Shown here piece after piece: positions 40,571-48,876 of a stretch of DNA of 64,000 bases. A model generated the notes under the pieces. The model searched no databases. It was not told the origin of the DNA and saw only the letters and a list, made by a program, of their open reading frames with translations. Both the position numbers and the translations under genes were made by a program. The stretch comes from Mariniphaga sp964559175 (GTDB lineage: Bacteria; Bacteroidota; Bacteroidia; Bacteroidales; Prolixibacteraceae): assembly GCA_964559175.1 (NCBI GenBank), contig CAZLGT010000011.1, positions 1 through 64,000 on the forward strand. Direction: 5' to 3'. Each line of letters opens with the position of its first letter. The first letter of the stretch is position 1.

Positions 40571-42898
40571 ATGACCAATATTTTCATTTTAGTTCCGTTT
40601 GCTTCCATTCTTGCATTGGTTTTTGCATGGTTTTTCTTCAAATCGATGATGAAGAATTCGGAAGGTACCCCCCGAATGATAGAAATAGCTCAATATGTGA
40701 GAGAGGGGGCTATGGCCTATTTGAAGAGGCAGTATAAAGTGGTGGCTATTGTTTTCGTCATTTTGTTTATTTTGCTTACGATTATGGCTTATTTTAATGT
40801 TCAGAACCCGTTTGTTCCGGTAGCCTTTTTAACGGGAGGTTTCTTTTCCGGGTTATGTGGTTTTCTGGGCATGAAAACGGCCACTTTTGCTTCTGCCCGT
40901 ACTGCCCACGGAGCTTCCCAGTCGCTTAACAAAGGACTGCAGGTAGCATTCCGCAGTGGTGCAGTTATGGGCCTGGTGGTAGTAGGTTTTGCGTTGCTCG
41001 ACATTGCTGCATGGTTCTGGGTATTGAACGAGTATGTTTACACTCCGGACAACATGGCCAATGGTCTTCACTTTTTGGGATTAAACCTGGTGCATCCTCA
41101 CCCGGAGTATGTTACCGGTGGTGTAATTAATGCAGCCGGAGAAAGGGTGAAACTGATTGAAATTACAGTTACGATGCTTACTTTCGGCATGGGTGCTTCA
41201 ACACAGGCTTTGTTTGCCCGTGTGGGTGGTGGTATTTATACCAAGGCTGCCGATGTGGGTGCCGACCTCGTGGGTAAAGTGGAAGCCGGCATTCCTGAGG
41301 ACGATCCGCGTAACCCCGCAACTATTGCCGATAACGTAGGCGACAATGTTGGCGATGTAGCCGGTATGGGCGCCGACCTGTACGAATCGTATGCCGGTTC
41401 CATTCTGGCAACAGCCGCACTGGGTGCATCATTGCCTGCTTTGGTTATGAAAGATGCCGGGCTTACGGCATACCAGGCTGTTTTGGCGCCAATGATGGTG
41501 GCCGCCATAGGAATCATTCTTTCCATTGTGGGAATTTTTATGGTTCGGACCAAGGAATCGGCCACCCAAAAAACGCTGCTTAATGCCCTGTTGCTTGGTA
41601 CCGGAGGCAGTTCCGTGCTAATTCTGTTTGCCATGGTTGGCCTGGTATTACTGGGCTGGGTTACCTGGGGTGTATTCTGGGCTGTGGTAATTGGGTTGGC
41701 TGCCGGAGTAATTATTGGCCAGGCAACCGAATATTTTACCTCCGATGAGTATAAACCTACCAAAGGGATTGCCCGTCAGGCACAGCAGGGGCCGGCTACT
41801 ACCATTATCGATGGCCTCGCTGTGGGTATGTATTCCACATGGATACCGGTAGTAACCATTGTTTTGGGAATTATGGGTGCTTTCTGGGCCGCCGGTGGCG
41901 CACAACATTTTGCCATGGGCGTTTACGGAATTGGCTTTGCAGCTGTGGGTATGCTTTCCACTCTTGGAATTACCCTGGCTACCGATGCCTTTGGGCCCAT
42001 TGCCGATAACGCAGGTGGAAATGCCGAAATGGCCGAATTGGACCCGCAGGTCCGCGAACGCACCGATGCCCTCGATATGCTTGGAAATACAACCGCTGCA
42101 ACCGGAAAAGGATTTGCCATCGGTTCTGCGGCACTGACTGCCATGGCGCTTATTTCAGCTTATATGGAGGAGGTGCGCCTGTGGTTTGATAAAATTGCCA
42201 AGATGGGAGAAGGATTCGTTACCAAAGGTGGATATGTTTTTTACCACGACGTAGCGCCTTCTGTGGAAGAAGGTGTTGAGGTAATTAAAATCTCAACCGC
42301 TTCGGTGAAACAGTTCTCGGCAGCTTACGATATTACCCTGTTTAATCCGTTGTTCCTCGGGGGACTTTTCCTCGGCGCTATGATGGCATTTGTGTTTAGT
42401 GCCATGACCATGAAAGCGGTTGGTCGTGCTGCCGGTGCAATGGTGGATGAGGTTCGTCGTCAGTTCCGCGAAATTAAAGGAATTTTGGAAGGAACAGCCA
42501 TACCTGAATACGCCAAATGTGTTGAAATTTCAACCAAAGGCGCTCAGCGCGAAATGATGCTTCCTTCGCTGGTAGCCATTGCAGTTCCCGTAATTGTTGG
42601 TGCAACTATGGGTGTTGCCGGTGTGGTTGGTTTGCTTGCCGGCGGTTTAACTACCGGATTTACGCTTGCCGTATTTATGAATAACGCCGGTGGAGCATGG
42701 GATAACGCCAAAAAATTCATTGAAAAAGGAAATTACGGCGGAAAAGGCAGCGAAGCGCACCATGCCGGTGTAGTGGGCGACACCGTGGGCGACCCGTTTA
42801 AAGATACTTCCGGTCCTTCACTGAACATTCTTATCAAATTGATGACAATGGTTTCGGTGGTAATGGCCGGTTTAACCGTTACTCTAAGCCTTCTGTAA
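40571..42898 (+). CDS. hppA: Membrane-bound ion-translocating pyrophosphatase
   Basis: Hydrolyses pyrophosphate and pumps H+ or Na+ across the cytoplasmic membrane. 775 residues with about 15-16 membrane helices. The substrate site is the DVGADLVGKVEAGIPEDDPRNPATIADNVGDNVGD region (quoted in parts: GADLVGKVEAGIP, DNVGDNVGD), repeated in weaker form in the C-terminal DNAKKFIEKG ... GDTVGDPFKDTSGPS. In the LGNTTAATGKG segment an Ala occupies the position that is Lys in K+-independent enzymes, so this should be the K+-dependent type. H+ versus Na+ specificity cannot be told from motifs I can judge. It would couple PPi from biosynthesis to ion-motive force in an anaerobe. Confidence 0.95.
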   Translation: MTNIFILVPFASILALVFAWFFFKSMMKNSEGTPRMIEIAQYVREGAMAYLKRQYKVVAIVFVILFILLTIMAYFNVQNPFVPVAFLTGGFFSGLCGFLGMKTATFASARTAHGASQSLNKGLQVAFRSGAVMGLVVVGFALLDIAAWFWVLNEYVYTPDNMANGLHFLGLNLVHPHPEYVTGGVINAAGERVKLIEITVTMLTFGMGASTQALFARVGGGIYTKAADVGADLVGKVEAGIPEDDPRNPATIADNVGDNVGDVAGMGADLYESYAGSILATAALGASLPALVMKDAGLTAYQAVLAPMMVAAIGIILSIVGIFMVRTKESATQKTLLNALLLGTGGSSVLILFAMVGLVLLGWVTWGVFWAVVIGLAAGVIIGQATEYFTSDEYKPTKGIARQAQQGPATTIIDGLAVGMYSTWIPVVTIVLGIMGAFWAAGGAQHFAMGVYGIGFAAVGMLSTLGITLATDAFGPIADNAGGNAEMAELDPQVRERTDALDMLGNTTAATGKGFAIGSAALTAMALISAYMEEVRLWFDKIAKMGEGFVTKGGYVFYHDVAPSVEEGVEVIKISTASVKQFSAAYDITLFNPLFLGGLFLGAMMAFVFSAMTMKAVGRAAGAMVDEVRRQFREIKGILEGTAIPEYAKCVEISTKGAQREMMLPSLVAIAVPVIVGATMGVAGVVGLLAGGLTTGFTLAVFMNNAGGAWDNAKKFIEKGNYGGKGSEAHHAGVVGDTVGDPFKDTSGPSLNILIKLMTMVSVVMAGLTVTLSLL

Positions 42899-42919
42899 CC
42901 GGTTTTACAATGCTTTTGG

Positions 42920-42952
42920 AAAAGCCATCTGTCAAACCGGCAGATGGCTTTT
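42920..42952 (+). terminator. Intrinsic terminator of hppA
   Basis: Perfect 12-base stem AAAAGCCATCTG/CAGATGGCTTTT (42920-42931 and 42941-42952) with a nine-base loop; the T-run is part of the stem's end. Confidence 0.9.
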
Positions 42953-42973
42953 CTTTATGGCCCATAAAGAAAA
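42949..42973. promoter_or_regulatory. 25-bp near-perfect palindrome after hppA
   Basis: TTTTCTTTATGG, a single C, then CCATAAAGAAAA: twelve-base arms with a one-base centre. It starts inside the T-run of the hppA terminator and lies about 83 bases before the next gene. The tiny centre makes it better as a protein-binding operator than as a hairpin. Confidence 0.6.
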
Positions 42974-43055
42974 AACAAGCTAATTTAAAATGATTCTTGA
43001 ACAAAATCTTTTTATATTTAGTTCCTGTTAATAGATAGTAATAACTAAAAAATCA

Positions 43056-44075
43056 ATGAATATGGCAGATCTTTCAACTACCTACATGGGTATTAAACTG
43101 AGAAGCCCCCTGATTTTGGGGTCGTGCAACCTGGTAATGAAACCGGGAGTAGCCGAACAACTGGAAGAAGCAGGGATTGGGGCTATTGTTTACAAATCGC
43201 TGTTCGAGGAGCAGGTACAGCTCGAAGACCTGCAAATGTCGGAAGACTTATCCGAGTATGAATACCGCAATGCCGAAATGGAACGCCTGTTTCCAAGCAT
43301 TGAACATGCCGGGCCCAAGGAGCACCTGTTTAACCTTGAAAAACTGAAAAAAAGTGTGAATGTTCCGGTTATTGCCAGCCTGAATGCCATTTACGAACCT
43401 ACGTGGATTGAGTATGCCAAAGAGCTGGAAAAAACCGGAGTAGATGGCCTGGAACTGAATTTGTATGCTGTGCCCGGTTATTTTGAAATGGAAGGAAATG
43501 CTGTGGAAGCCAAACAGGTGCAGATTGTGGAAGCGGTAAAACAGGCCGTTAGCATTCCGGTAAGTGTAAAAATCAGTTTGTTTTATACCAATCCGCTCAA
43601 TTTTATAAAAAAAGTGGATGAGGCGGGCGCCGATGCCTACGTGTTATTTAACCGTTTTTTTCAGCCCGATATTGATGTGGATGAAGAAGAATTTTATTTC
43701 TCGTGGAGCCTGAGTAACCGCAAAGACAGCCTGATGGCCCTTCGGTTTGCCGGCTTACTTTATGGTAACCTCGATGGCAGTATTTGTGCCGGCAGGGGAG
43801 TATATAATGCCAAAGATGTAATTAAACTGATTTTGGCGGGAGCCGATGCCGTACAAATTGTGAGCACTATTTACAAGAACAAACCCGAGGTGGTGTCTGA
43901 TATTTTAATGGATTTGAACCGTTGGATGGATGAGAACGAATATAAATCGCTCGACGATTTCAGGGGAAAACTTTCGCGTAAGAACCTGAAAGACCCATTT
44001 GTTTACCAACGCGGGCAATATGTTGACATCATTATGAATTCGGAGGAGATAATTAAAAAATACCCGATGGTGTAA
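43056..44075 (+). CDS. Dihydroorotate dehydrogenase-like protein
   Basis: A 339-residue FMN-barrel protein of the class usually annotated as dihydroorotate dehydrogenase-like. N-terminal MADLSTTYMGIKLRSPLILGSCNL, VPVIASLNAIYEPTWIEYA, and GADAVQIVSTIYKNKPEVV (phosphate-site region) match the TIM-barrel fold of DHOD type 1. Whether it oxidises dihydroorotate is doubtful, since such proteins often coexist with a separate pyrD; other substrates (pyrimidine-like or unknown) are possible. The ATG at 43056 is followed by another at 43062 (MADLS), the more likely start. It is preceded by a striking palindrome and a TATATTTA -7-like box. Confidence 0.82.
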   Translation: MNMADLSTTYMGIKLRSPLILGSCNLVMKPGVAEQLEEAGIGAIVYKSLFEEQVQLEDLQMSEDLSEYEYRNAEMERLFPSIEHAGPKEHLFNLEKLKKSVNVPVIASLNAIYEPTWIEYAKELEKTGVDGLELNLYAVPGYFEMEGNAVEAKQVQIVEAVKQAVSIPVSVKISLFYTNPLNFIKKVDEAGADAYVLFNRFFQPDIDVDEEEFYFSWSLSNRKDSLMALRFAGLLYGNLDGSICAGRGVYNAKDVIKLILAGADAVQIVSTIYKNKPEVVSDILMDLNRWMDENEYKSLDDFRGKLSRKNLKDPFVYQRGQYVDIIMNSEEIIKKYPMV

Positions 44076-44101
44076 GGCAAATCAGGTCGTGCAATGGCAA
44101 C

Positions 44102-44135
44102 AAAAAACTACCGTAAAAAAAAGTGGTAGTTTTTT
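44102..44135. terminator. Bidirectional terminator between convergent genes
   Basis: AAAAAACTACC (44102-44112) and GGTAGTTTTTT (44125-44135), 12-base loop; T-rich on both strands. It separates the dihydroorotate-dehydrogenase-like gene from the SpoIIE gene. Confidence 0.88.
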
Positions 44136-44153
44136 GTTTTTAAGCCTGTTTCA

Positions 44154-45353
44154 TCAGAGGTACTCTATCTCAACATGCTTAAAAAACTTGTTTGTCAGAA
44201 TTTTTACAATTCGTTTTACAACAAATTTTCGCAATTCAAGTTCAATGGGTTGCTCCGGGTCCTGATGTGCCCAGTTGATGCGTGTTCCAACGATAATGTC
44301 GATTTGGTCGTGCTGAAGCAGCAATTTAACTACTTTTTCCGCAGGGCTGTCGAGCAGCCTTATTTCGCTGTTGTAGTTTTCCAGAATTTCTTCCACTTTC
44401 CCGAGGGTCAGAATTCCTTCGGTTACCATCTCAAACCCTTCCATGCGTGCAGCCGGTGGCTGAAGGTCTTTTGTTTTAGCAACATGCTGTATTTCAACCT
44501 CAACGTCTAACTCGCGCGCTACAATTTCGGCAGTGGTTCCCCCGCATATTATCTTTTTCCCGTTAAAGCTTTTAATGCGGTCCACAAAATCGTAGTCTTT
44601 TATTTTATAAAAAGGGGGTCCGGTAATAAGCATAAATTTCCGGGGTTCCCTGAAATAAATAACTCCACAGGTGGTATCGTCTTTCATTTCAAAGTTGTCG
44701 TTCATGCTGGCCTGGTTAATTATTTTCCGGCCCAGCCTCGAGGCTGAAATATCGGGCATCCGGCTTACCTGGTTCAGGGCAAATTCATATACATTTTCAA
44801 CTCCCCATCCCATGGGGTATCTGTTGTTTCCCAATCCCGACTGTACCACGCCATCGGTCAGAAAAACTATCCGGTCTTCTTTGTGGGCTGTGAATTCGCG
44901 GCATCGCAAAAGTTTTCCAATATTTTCTTTACCCCGCACCTCCAGCATATATTCTTTGGGTTGATAGGGTTTTCCGTTGCGGATAATCAAAACCGGTGGA
45001 TTATCGTAATTAATTATCCGCACCTGTCCGTCGGTTTCCAGTTCAATAATAGTAAATGTGGCGTAACTCTCTTTCCCGTCGCTGCTCTTGGGCAGCGCTT
45101 CCATAATAATGCGGGCCGAAATTTCGGGTTTGGTGTGGAATCGGGCATATTTAAGTGCCATGGTCGCCGTAAGCTGCGCCAGTACGCTGGCTTTTATGCC
45201 ATGCCCAATTCCGTCGCTCAGAACAAGTATGGTGCGTCCTTCTTCCTTGAAAATATCAGATAAAAACACATCCCCGCAGGCAATTTCACCCTTTGGTTTT
45301 TTTTGCTGAACATCTATTTCAACGTGGTAATTCGGATTATTAGTCGTCACCAT
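44154..45353 (-). CDS. SpoIIE-type PP2C serine phosphatase
   Basis: A 399-residue cytoplasmic protein with an N-terminal PP2C/SpoIIE domain (GEIACGDVFLSDIF, ILVLSDGIGHGIKAS, IVFLTDGVVQSG, DDTTCGVIYF; the aspartates form the metal site). A C-terminal part (about 235-399) begins FMLITGPPFYKIKDYDFVDR and has a conserved IICGGTTAEI motif. SpoIIE phosphatases dephosphorylate anti-anti-sigma factors in partner-switching systems. It overlaps the upstream PAS gene by 14 bases. The pair diverges from the hydrogenase operon. The same phosphatase type accompanies [FeFe] hydrogenases in other anaerobes, so a role in their regulation is likely, though its substrate is not in the window. Confidence 0.9.
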   Translation of the reverse strand: MVTTNNPNYHVEIDVQQKKPKGEIACGDVFLSDIFKEEGRTILVLSDGIGHGIKASVLAQLTATMALKYARFHTKPEISARIIMEALPKSSDGKESYATFTIIELETDGQVRIINYDNPPVLIIRNGKPYQPKEYMLEVRGKENIGKLLRCREFTAHKEDRIVFLTDGVVQSGLGNNRYPMGWGVENVYEFALNQVSRMPDISASRLGRKIINQASMNDNFEMKDDTTCGVIYFREPRKFMLITGPPFYKIKDYDFVDRIKSFNGKKIICGGTTAEIVARELDVEVEIQHVAKTKDLQPPAARMEGFEMVTEGILTLGKVEEILENYNSEIRLLDSPAEKVVKLLLQHDQIDIIVGTRINWAHQDPEQPIELELRKFVVKRIVKILTNKFFKHVEIEYL

Positions 45354-46263
45354 ATCTGTATGATTGTATAATTGAATTCAGTAATTCTTCGGTTTCAGCG
45401 GCATTTTCGCCCAGCAGGTGGGCAATTTTCTGAACGGTTTCAATATTCTGCTCTTTAATGCGCTGGGCCCGGTTAATTATTTCGTCGCGCACCAGCAATG
45501 GCGCCGACATGTCGCGGATGACTGCTCCCACCACTTTCTGTTTGTACAAGGTTACCACCGAAACATGCAATAATTTATTATTGTACCTGATGTCGCGTTC
45601 CAGCATATCTTCGCCCGACGACATAATGCCTGAAAGCATTTTGAAAATTACATCGGGAACGATTTCTTCCACGCCGGCGCCCTTCAGCCCCGGTATTGTA
45701 TCGAACAGCTCAATAATTTCCTCGCCCATTAACCGGGCAAAACTATCGTTGGAGTCAACTACTTTGTGGTTTTCATCCATCATAATAATACCCACATTGA
45801 TTTTATGAAGCATGTGCGACGAAATTTCCATCGACTCCTGTGCTTTCTCCAGCCGCAATTCGGTTTTCTTCAGTTTGGTTACATCGTTAATTGAACCTAC
45901 AATGCCAATAATATCTCCGTCGTTGTTGCGGATAACGGCTTTGTTAATCACTACATCCATTCGCGTTCCGTCTTTTTGCCTCACCTGGGTTTCATAAACC
46001 TGAACGTCGGGATTGGCCAGTAATTCCTGGTCTTTTTGTGAATAAATTTCAGCCATGTGCCGGGTGTGCACATCAAAAGTCGATTGGCCAATAATCATGC
46101 TGGCCGGTTTGCCCGAAAAATCTTCGTGCGCTTTGTTGCACATTTGGTAAACGCCTTTCAGGTTGCGGTAAAAAATAGGAATAGGCAGTGCATCGAAAAT
46201 TTTTTGGTAAAATTCCGGATCGTCGATATTCCCGGGCAGAAAAGATTTCTTGTCGTAAATCAT
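45340..46263 (-). CDS. PAS-domain sensor protein
   Basis: A 307-residue cytoplasmic protein with two PAS domains. The first is around 20-135 (PIPIFYRNLKGVYQMCNKAHEDF ... RMDVVINKAVIRNNDGDIIGIVGSINDVT, quoted in parts). The second is around 150-260 (INVGIIMMDENHKVVDSNDSFARLMGE). A short C-terminal helical tail carries AHLLGENAAETEELLNSI. There is no kinase, cyclase or HTH output domain. It is cotranscribed with, and overlaps, the SpoIIE gene, so it probably senses a redox or small-molecule signal for that phosphatase. Fusions of PAS and SpoIIE, or of PAS to hydrogenase-like proteins, occur in related systems. Residues binding heme or FMN cannot be identified. Confidence 0.86.
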   Translation of the reverse strand: MIYDKKSFLPGNIDDPEFYQKIFDALPIPIFYRNLKGVYQMCNKAHEDFSGKPASMIIGQSTFDVHTRHMAEIYSQKDQELLANPDVQVYETQVRQKDGTRMDVVINKAVIRNNDGDIIGIVGSINDVTKLKKTELRLEKAQESMEISSHMLHKINVGIIMMDENHKVVDSNDSFARLMGEEIIELFDTIPGLKGAGVEEIVPDVIFKMLSGIMSSGEDMLERDIRYNNKLLHVSVVTLYKQKVVGAVIRDMSAPLLVRDEIINRAQRIKEQNIETVQKIAHLLGENAAETEELLNSIIQSYRYGDD

Positions 46264-46384
46264 TTTTAGCTTTTTTTTAATCAGGGCGAAATGTAATGAA
46301 TAAAAATCTTATTTACATTCATTTTAAATCTATTTAAAAACAGGAATTTGTGATTTTTGGCAGCTCGCAAATGTTTTCTTCCGT

Positions 46385-46392
46385 TATCTTTG
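46385..46392 (+). promoter_or_regulatory. Putative -7 box of the hydrogenase operon
   Basis: TATCTTTG, exact consensus, 36 bases before the GTG at 46429. A TTTG lies upstream at 46356-46359, but 25 bases away, longer than usual. Between it and the divergent PAS gene an AATGAAT/ATTCATT dyad (46295-46301 and 46317-46323) could be shared control. Confidence 0.55.
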
Positions 46393-46428
46393 CCCAAAGG
46401 ATAAATATTCAACTTTAAATGAAAAACC

Positions 46429-46773
46429 GTGAAAATCAGTGATATTGCAAAATTTACCCAGGCGCGTATTGTAGCCGGTGAAACCGAATCAGAAAAAGAC
46501 TTTGACAAAGCTTTCAGTTCCGATTTGATGAGCGATGTGCTCACCATCGATGATGAGAATATTTTGTTGATTACCGGACTCTCGAACCTGCAACTGGTCC
46601 GAACAGCCGAAATGTCGGATATACATGCGGTGTTGCTGGCTCGCGGGAAAAAAGCCACACCGGAGATGATTGAGCTGGCAAACGAAAACAACCTGGTGAT
46701 TATGGAAACACCTTTTTCCATTTACAAAGCAAGTGGAATTCTCTGGTCTCACGGTTTAAAAGCGGTTTATTAA
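46429..46773 (+). CDS. DRTGG-domain protein
   Basis: A 114-residue single DRTGG domain, a small alpha/beta fold also found in phosphotransacetylase (Pta) and in CBS-domain proteins; the ligand is unknown. Recognisable core: FSSDLMSDVLTIDDENILLITGLSNLQLVRTAEMSDI (quoted in parts: FSSDLMSDVLT, ITGLSNLQLVRTAEM). The first gene of the hydrogenase operon. The start is a GTG at 46429, since no ATG lies in frame; an ATG ten bases upstream opens a seven-codon frame only. The stop overlaps the next ATG by one base (TAATG). A homologous copy is encoded at 48543. Confidence 0.85.
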   Translation: MKISDIAKFTQARIVAGETESEKDFDKAFSSDLMSDVLTIDDENILLITGLSNLQLVRTAEMSDIHAVLLARGKKATPEMIELANENNLVIMETPFSIYKASGILWSHGLKAVY

Positions 46774-47189
46774 TGGCATTTGAACTGGTTTTTCAAATAG
46801 ACGGAGGTGATTTTTCCAATGCAGGAAAAGCTTCGAGCCAGATAAAGAAGGTTCTGAAACAGCTGAATATTGATGCCAAAAGCATTAAACGCGTGGTGGT
46901 TGCCGTTTATGAAGCCGAAGTAAATGTGGCAGCACATGCCTACCGGGGTAAAGTGAAAGCCGAAATAGGCGAGAATTCCATCCGCATTATAGTTTCAGAC
47001 CACGGGCCGGGTATAGAAGATATTGAACAGGCCATGAAGCCGGGTTTTTCAACCGCCTCGAGAGAGGTGAGGGAAATGGGTTTCGGCGCAGGAATGGGCT
47101 TGTCGAACATTGAAAAAAATACCGACGAACTGCATATTGAAAGTAAAGTGGGAGAGGGGACTGTTGTAACTTTTAGTTGTTATTACTAA
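46773..47189 (+). CDS. RsbW-like ATP-binding (HATPase) protein
   Basis: A 138-residue GHKL ATPase of the anti-sigma/serine kinase type. The N box is VVVAVYEAEVNVAAHAYRG (Glu-Asn), the G1 box SDHGPGIEDIEQAM, and the G2 region MGFGAGMGLSNIEKNTDEL. Such proteins phosphorylate STAS anti-anti-sigma factors or bind sigma factors. With the SpoIIE phosphatase encoded next door in divergent orientation, this is one half of a partner switch. No STAS gene is present in the window. Both ends overlap neighbouring genes by one base, showing tight coupling. Confidence 0.9.
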   Translation: MAFELVFQIDGGDFSNAGKASSQIKKVLKQLNIDAKSIKRVVVAVYEAEVNVAAHAYRGKVKAEIGENSIRIIVSDHGPGIEDIEQAMKPGFSTASREVREMGFGAGMGLSNIEKNTDELHIESKVGEGTVVTFSCYY

Positions 47190-48556
47190 TGGATGAAAAA
47201 ATAAAATACCATGCATTGAAAGTGGATACAGAAAAATGTTTTGGCTGTACACATTGCATGAGAATTTGTCCTACCGAGGCCATTCGCATCGAAAACGGAG
47301 TGGCTGTAATTGATGACCGGCGTTGTGTCGATTGCGGCAACTGCCTGCGTGCCTGTCCGGTAGAGGCGTTTTATGTTGAACATGCCGAACTGAGCCAGAT
47401 TGAAGGCTTTAAATACAGGGTTGTATTGTTTCCTTCGGTTTTTATTGGCCAGTTTGCCGAAATTTATTCCGAGGGCCGTATCTACGAAGCTTTGCTGAAC
47501 CTTGGGTTTACTCATATTTTCGAGGTAGAGCAGCCTGCCTCGTGGTTGATGGAATCGGTTAAGGAAAGCCGGAAAGAGAATACCGATGGCCCGCTTATTT
47601 CTTCGTTTTGTCCGGCCATTGTAAGGTTAATTCAATGCAAATACCCATCGCTTGCCGGAAATATTTCCCGCCGCAAAGCTCCGCACGATTTGGCTGCTCA
47701 TTTTGCCATTCAGCAATTGAAAAACCAGGGTGCATCTGAAAACGAAATAGGCATTTTTTACGTTTCGCCCTGCTCCGCAAAAATGGCGGCTGTGAATGAA
47801 CCGGTGGCCGAAAAAGAGTCCATTGTTACGGGCATCATCAATATGAAGGATTTATATAACCGCATCATGAAACTGATTCCGGCAAATGAAACCCGCGATA
47901 CCACATCGTTTCGAAAATACCTGAGCCGGGAAGGAATTTTGTGGAGTTTGCCGCGGGGAGAAACTTCATGGTTCAAAAAAAAATCAATGGCCATCGACGG
48001 TATTCACAATGTGGTAAAGTTTCTGGAACGCTTAGAGAACGATGAGGTTCCCGAACTCGATTTTCTGGAATTAAAGTCATGCAGCCAGGGATGCGCAGGA
48101 GGTATTTTGCTCACAGGAAACAGGTTTCTTACCGTTGAACGATTGCAAAAAAGAGCTTTGAGGTATCCCAAAACTTCTCAAATTACAGTTGATGGTGTAA
48201 ACAGTGAATTGGTAAAACAGAAACTGGTTACGGGAGAAGTGAAACCAAAACCGGTTTTTATATTGGACGAAGACCGTTCACGCGCACTGGAAAAACTGCA
48301 AAGAATTGACGACATCCTTTGCCAGTTGCCCGGTATCGATTGCGGAGGATGCGGCGCTCCCAACTGCCATGCGCTGGCCGAAGATATTGTGCAGAGAAAA
48401 GCACGAATGACCGATTGTGTTTTTCTTCAGAATAAATTGATTAACGAGAAAAAAATTAAACCCGAAAAGGCCTGCAAAAACCTGGAGAAAACCTGGGGGA
48501 AAGAGCGTTTTGAGGCCGATTGCAATAAAAAAGGAGGTAGAAATGAAGGTTTCTGA
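47189..48556 (+). CDS. Sensory-type [FeFe] hydrogenase homologue
   Basis: A 455-residue iron-sulfur protein. Two [4Fe-4S] ferredoxin motifs are at 17-27 and 46-56. An H-cluster domain follows, with SSFCPAI (Cys141), SPCSAK (Cys195) and KSCSQGC (Cys298, Cys302). All four cluster ligands are kept, but the proton-transfer cysteine before Cys141 is Phe140, so fast catalysis is not expected. A fourth iron-sulfur motif (DCGGCGAPNC, 384-393, plus Cys410) closes the protein. This resembles the HydS or group C/D regulatory hydrogenases. It probably senses H2 or redox state and signals to the HATPase/SpoIIE proteins. The start at 47189 overlaps the previous stop (TAATG). Confidence 0.85.
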   Translation: MDEKIKYHALKVDTEKCFGCTHCMRICPTEAIRIENGVAVIDDRRCVDCGNCLRACPVEAFYVEHAELSQIEGFKYRVVLFPSVFIGQFAEIYSEGRIYEALLNLGFTHIFEVEQPASWLMESVKESRKENTDGPLISSFCPAIVRLIQCKYPSLAGNISRRKAPHDLAAHFAIQQLKNQGASENEIGIFYVSPCSAKMAAVNEPVAEKESIVTGIINMKDLYNRIMKLIPANETRDTTSFRKYLSREGILWSLPRGETSWFKKKSMAIDGIHNVVKFLERLENDEVPELDFLELKSCSQGCAGGILLTGNRFLTVERLQKRALRYPKTSQITVDGVNSELVKQKLVTGEVKPKPVFILDEDRSRALEKLQRIDDILCQLPGIDCGGCGAPNCHALAEDIVQRKARMTDCVFLQNKLINEKKIKPEKACKNLEKTWGKERFEADCNKKGGRNEGF

Positions 48557-48875
48557 ACTGGTTGAAAAGTACAACCTGAAAGTATTTGGCGGAGAACAGG
48601 GTCTGGAAAATGAAATTTCGGGCGGGTATGTTTCCGATTTGTTGAGCGATGTAATGGGCAATGCCGCCGAAAACGAGGTGTGGATTACCCTGCAAACGCA
48701 TCAGAACGTAATGGCCATAGCCTCGCTGAAAGATTTGGCAGCCGTTATTCTTGTGAAAGGCTTTGAGCCCGACGAGGACACCCTTGCCCGGAGCCGTGAA
48801 GAAGGCATTCCGTTGCTGGGGACAAATCTCGGAACGTTTGAAATGGCCGGAAAACTTTACACCGATTTAAGCTGA
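48543..48875 (+). CDS. DRTGG-domain protein, second copy
   Basis: A 110-residue DRTGG domain related to the protein encoded at 46429 (SGGYVSDLLSDVMGNA aligns with its FSSDLMSDVL). The start is the ATG at 48543, 14 bases inside the previous gene. An AGGAGGT Shine-Dalgarno block lies seven bases before it, rare for this phylum and probably serving independent initiation within the overlap. Function unknown; such domains accompany hydrogenase or pyruvate-metabolism genes and may bind a nucleotide or act as a signal-binding partner. One base separates its stop from the PHP gene. Confidence 0.82.
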   Translation: MKVSELVEKYNLKVFGGEQGLENEISGGYVSDLLSDVMGNAAENEVWITLQTHQNVMAIASLKDLAAVILVKGFEPDEDTLARSREEGIPLLGTNLGTFEMAGKLYTDLS

Positions 48876-48876
48876 C

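Noticed and set aside
46419..46442. Seven-codon frame before the first hydrogenase-operon gene, possible leader peptide
   Set aside because: It overlaps the GTG start of the DRTGG gene, has no bias to any amino acid and no terminator pair nearby.
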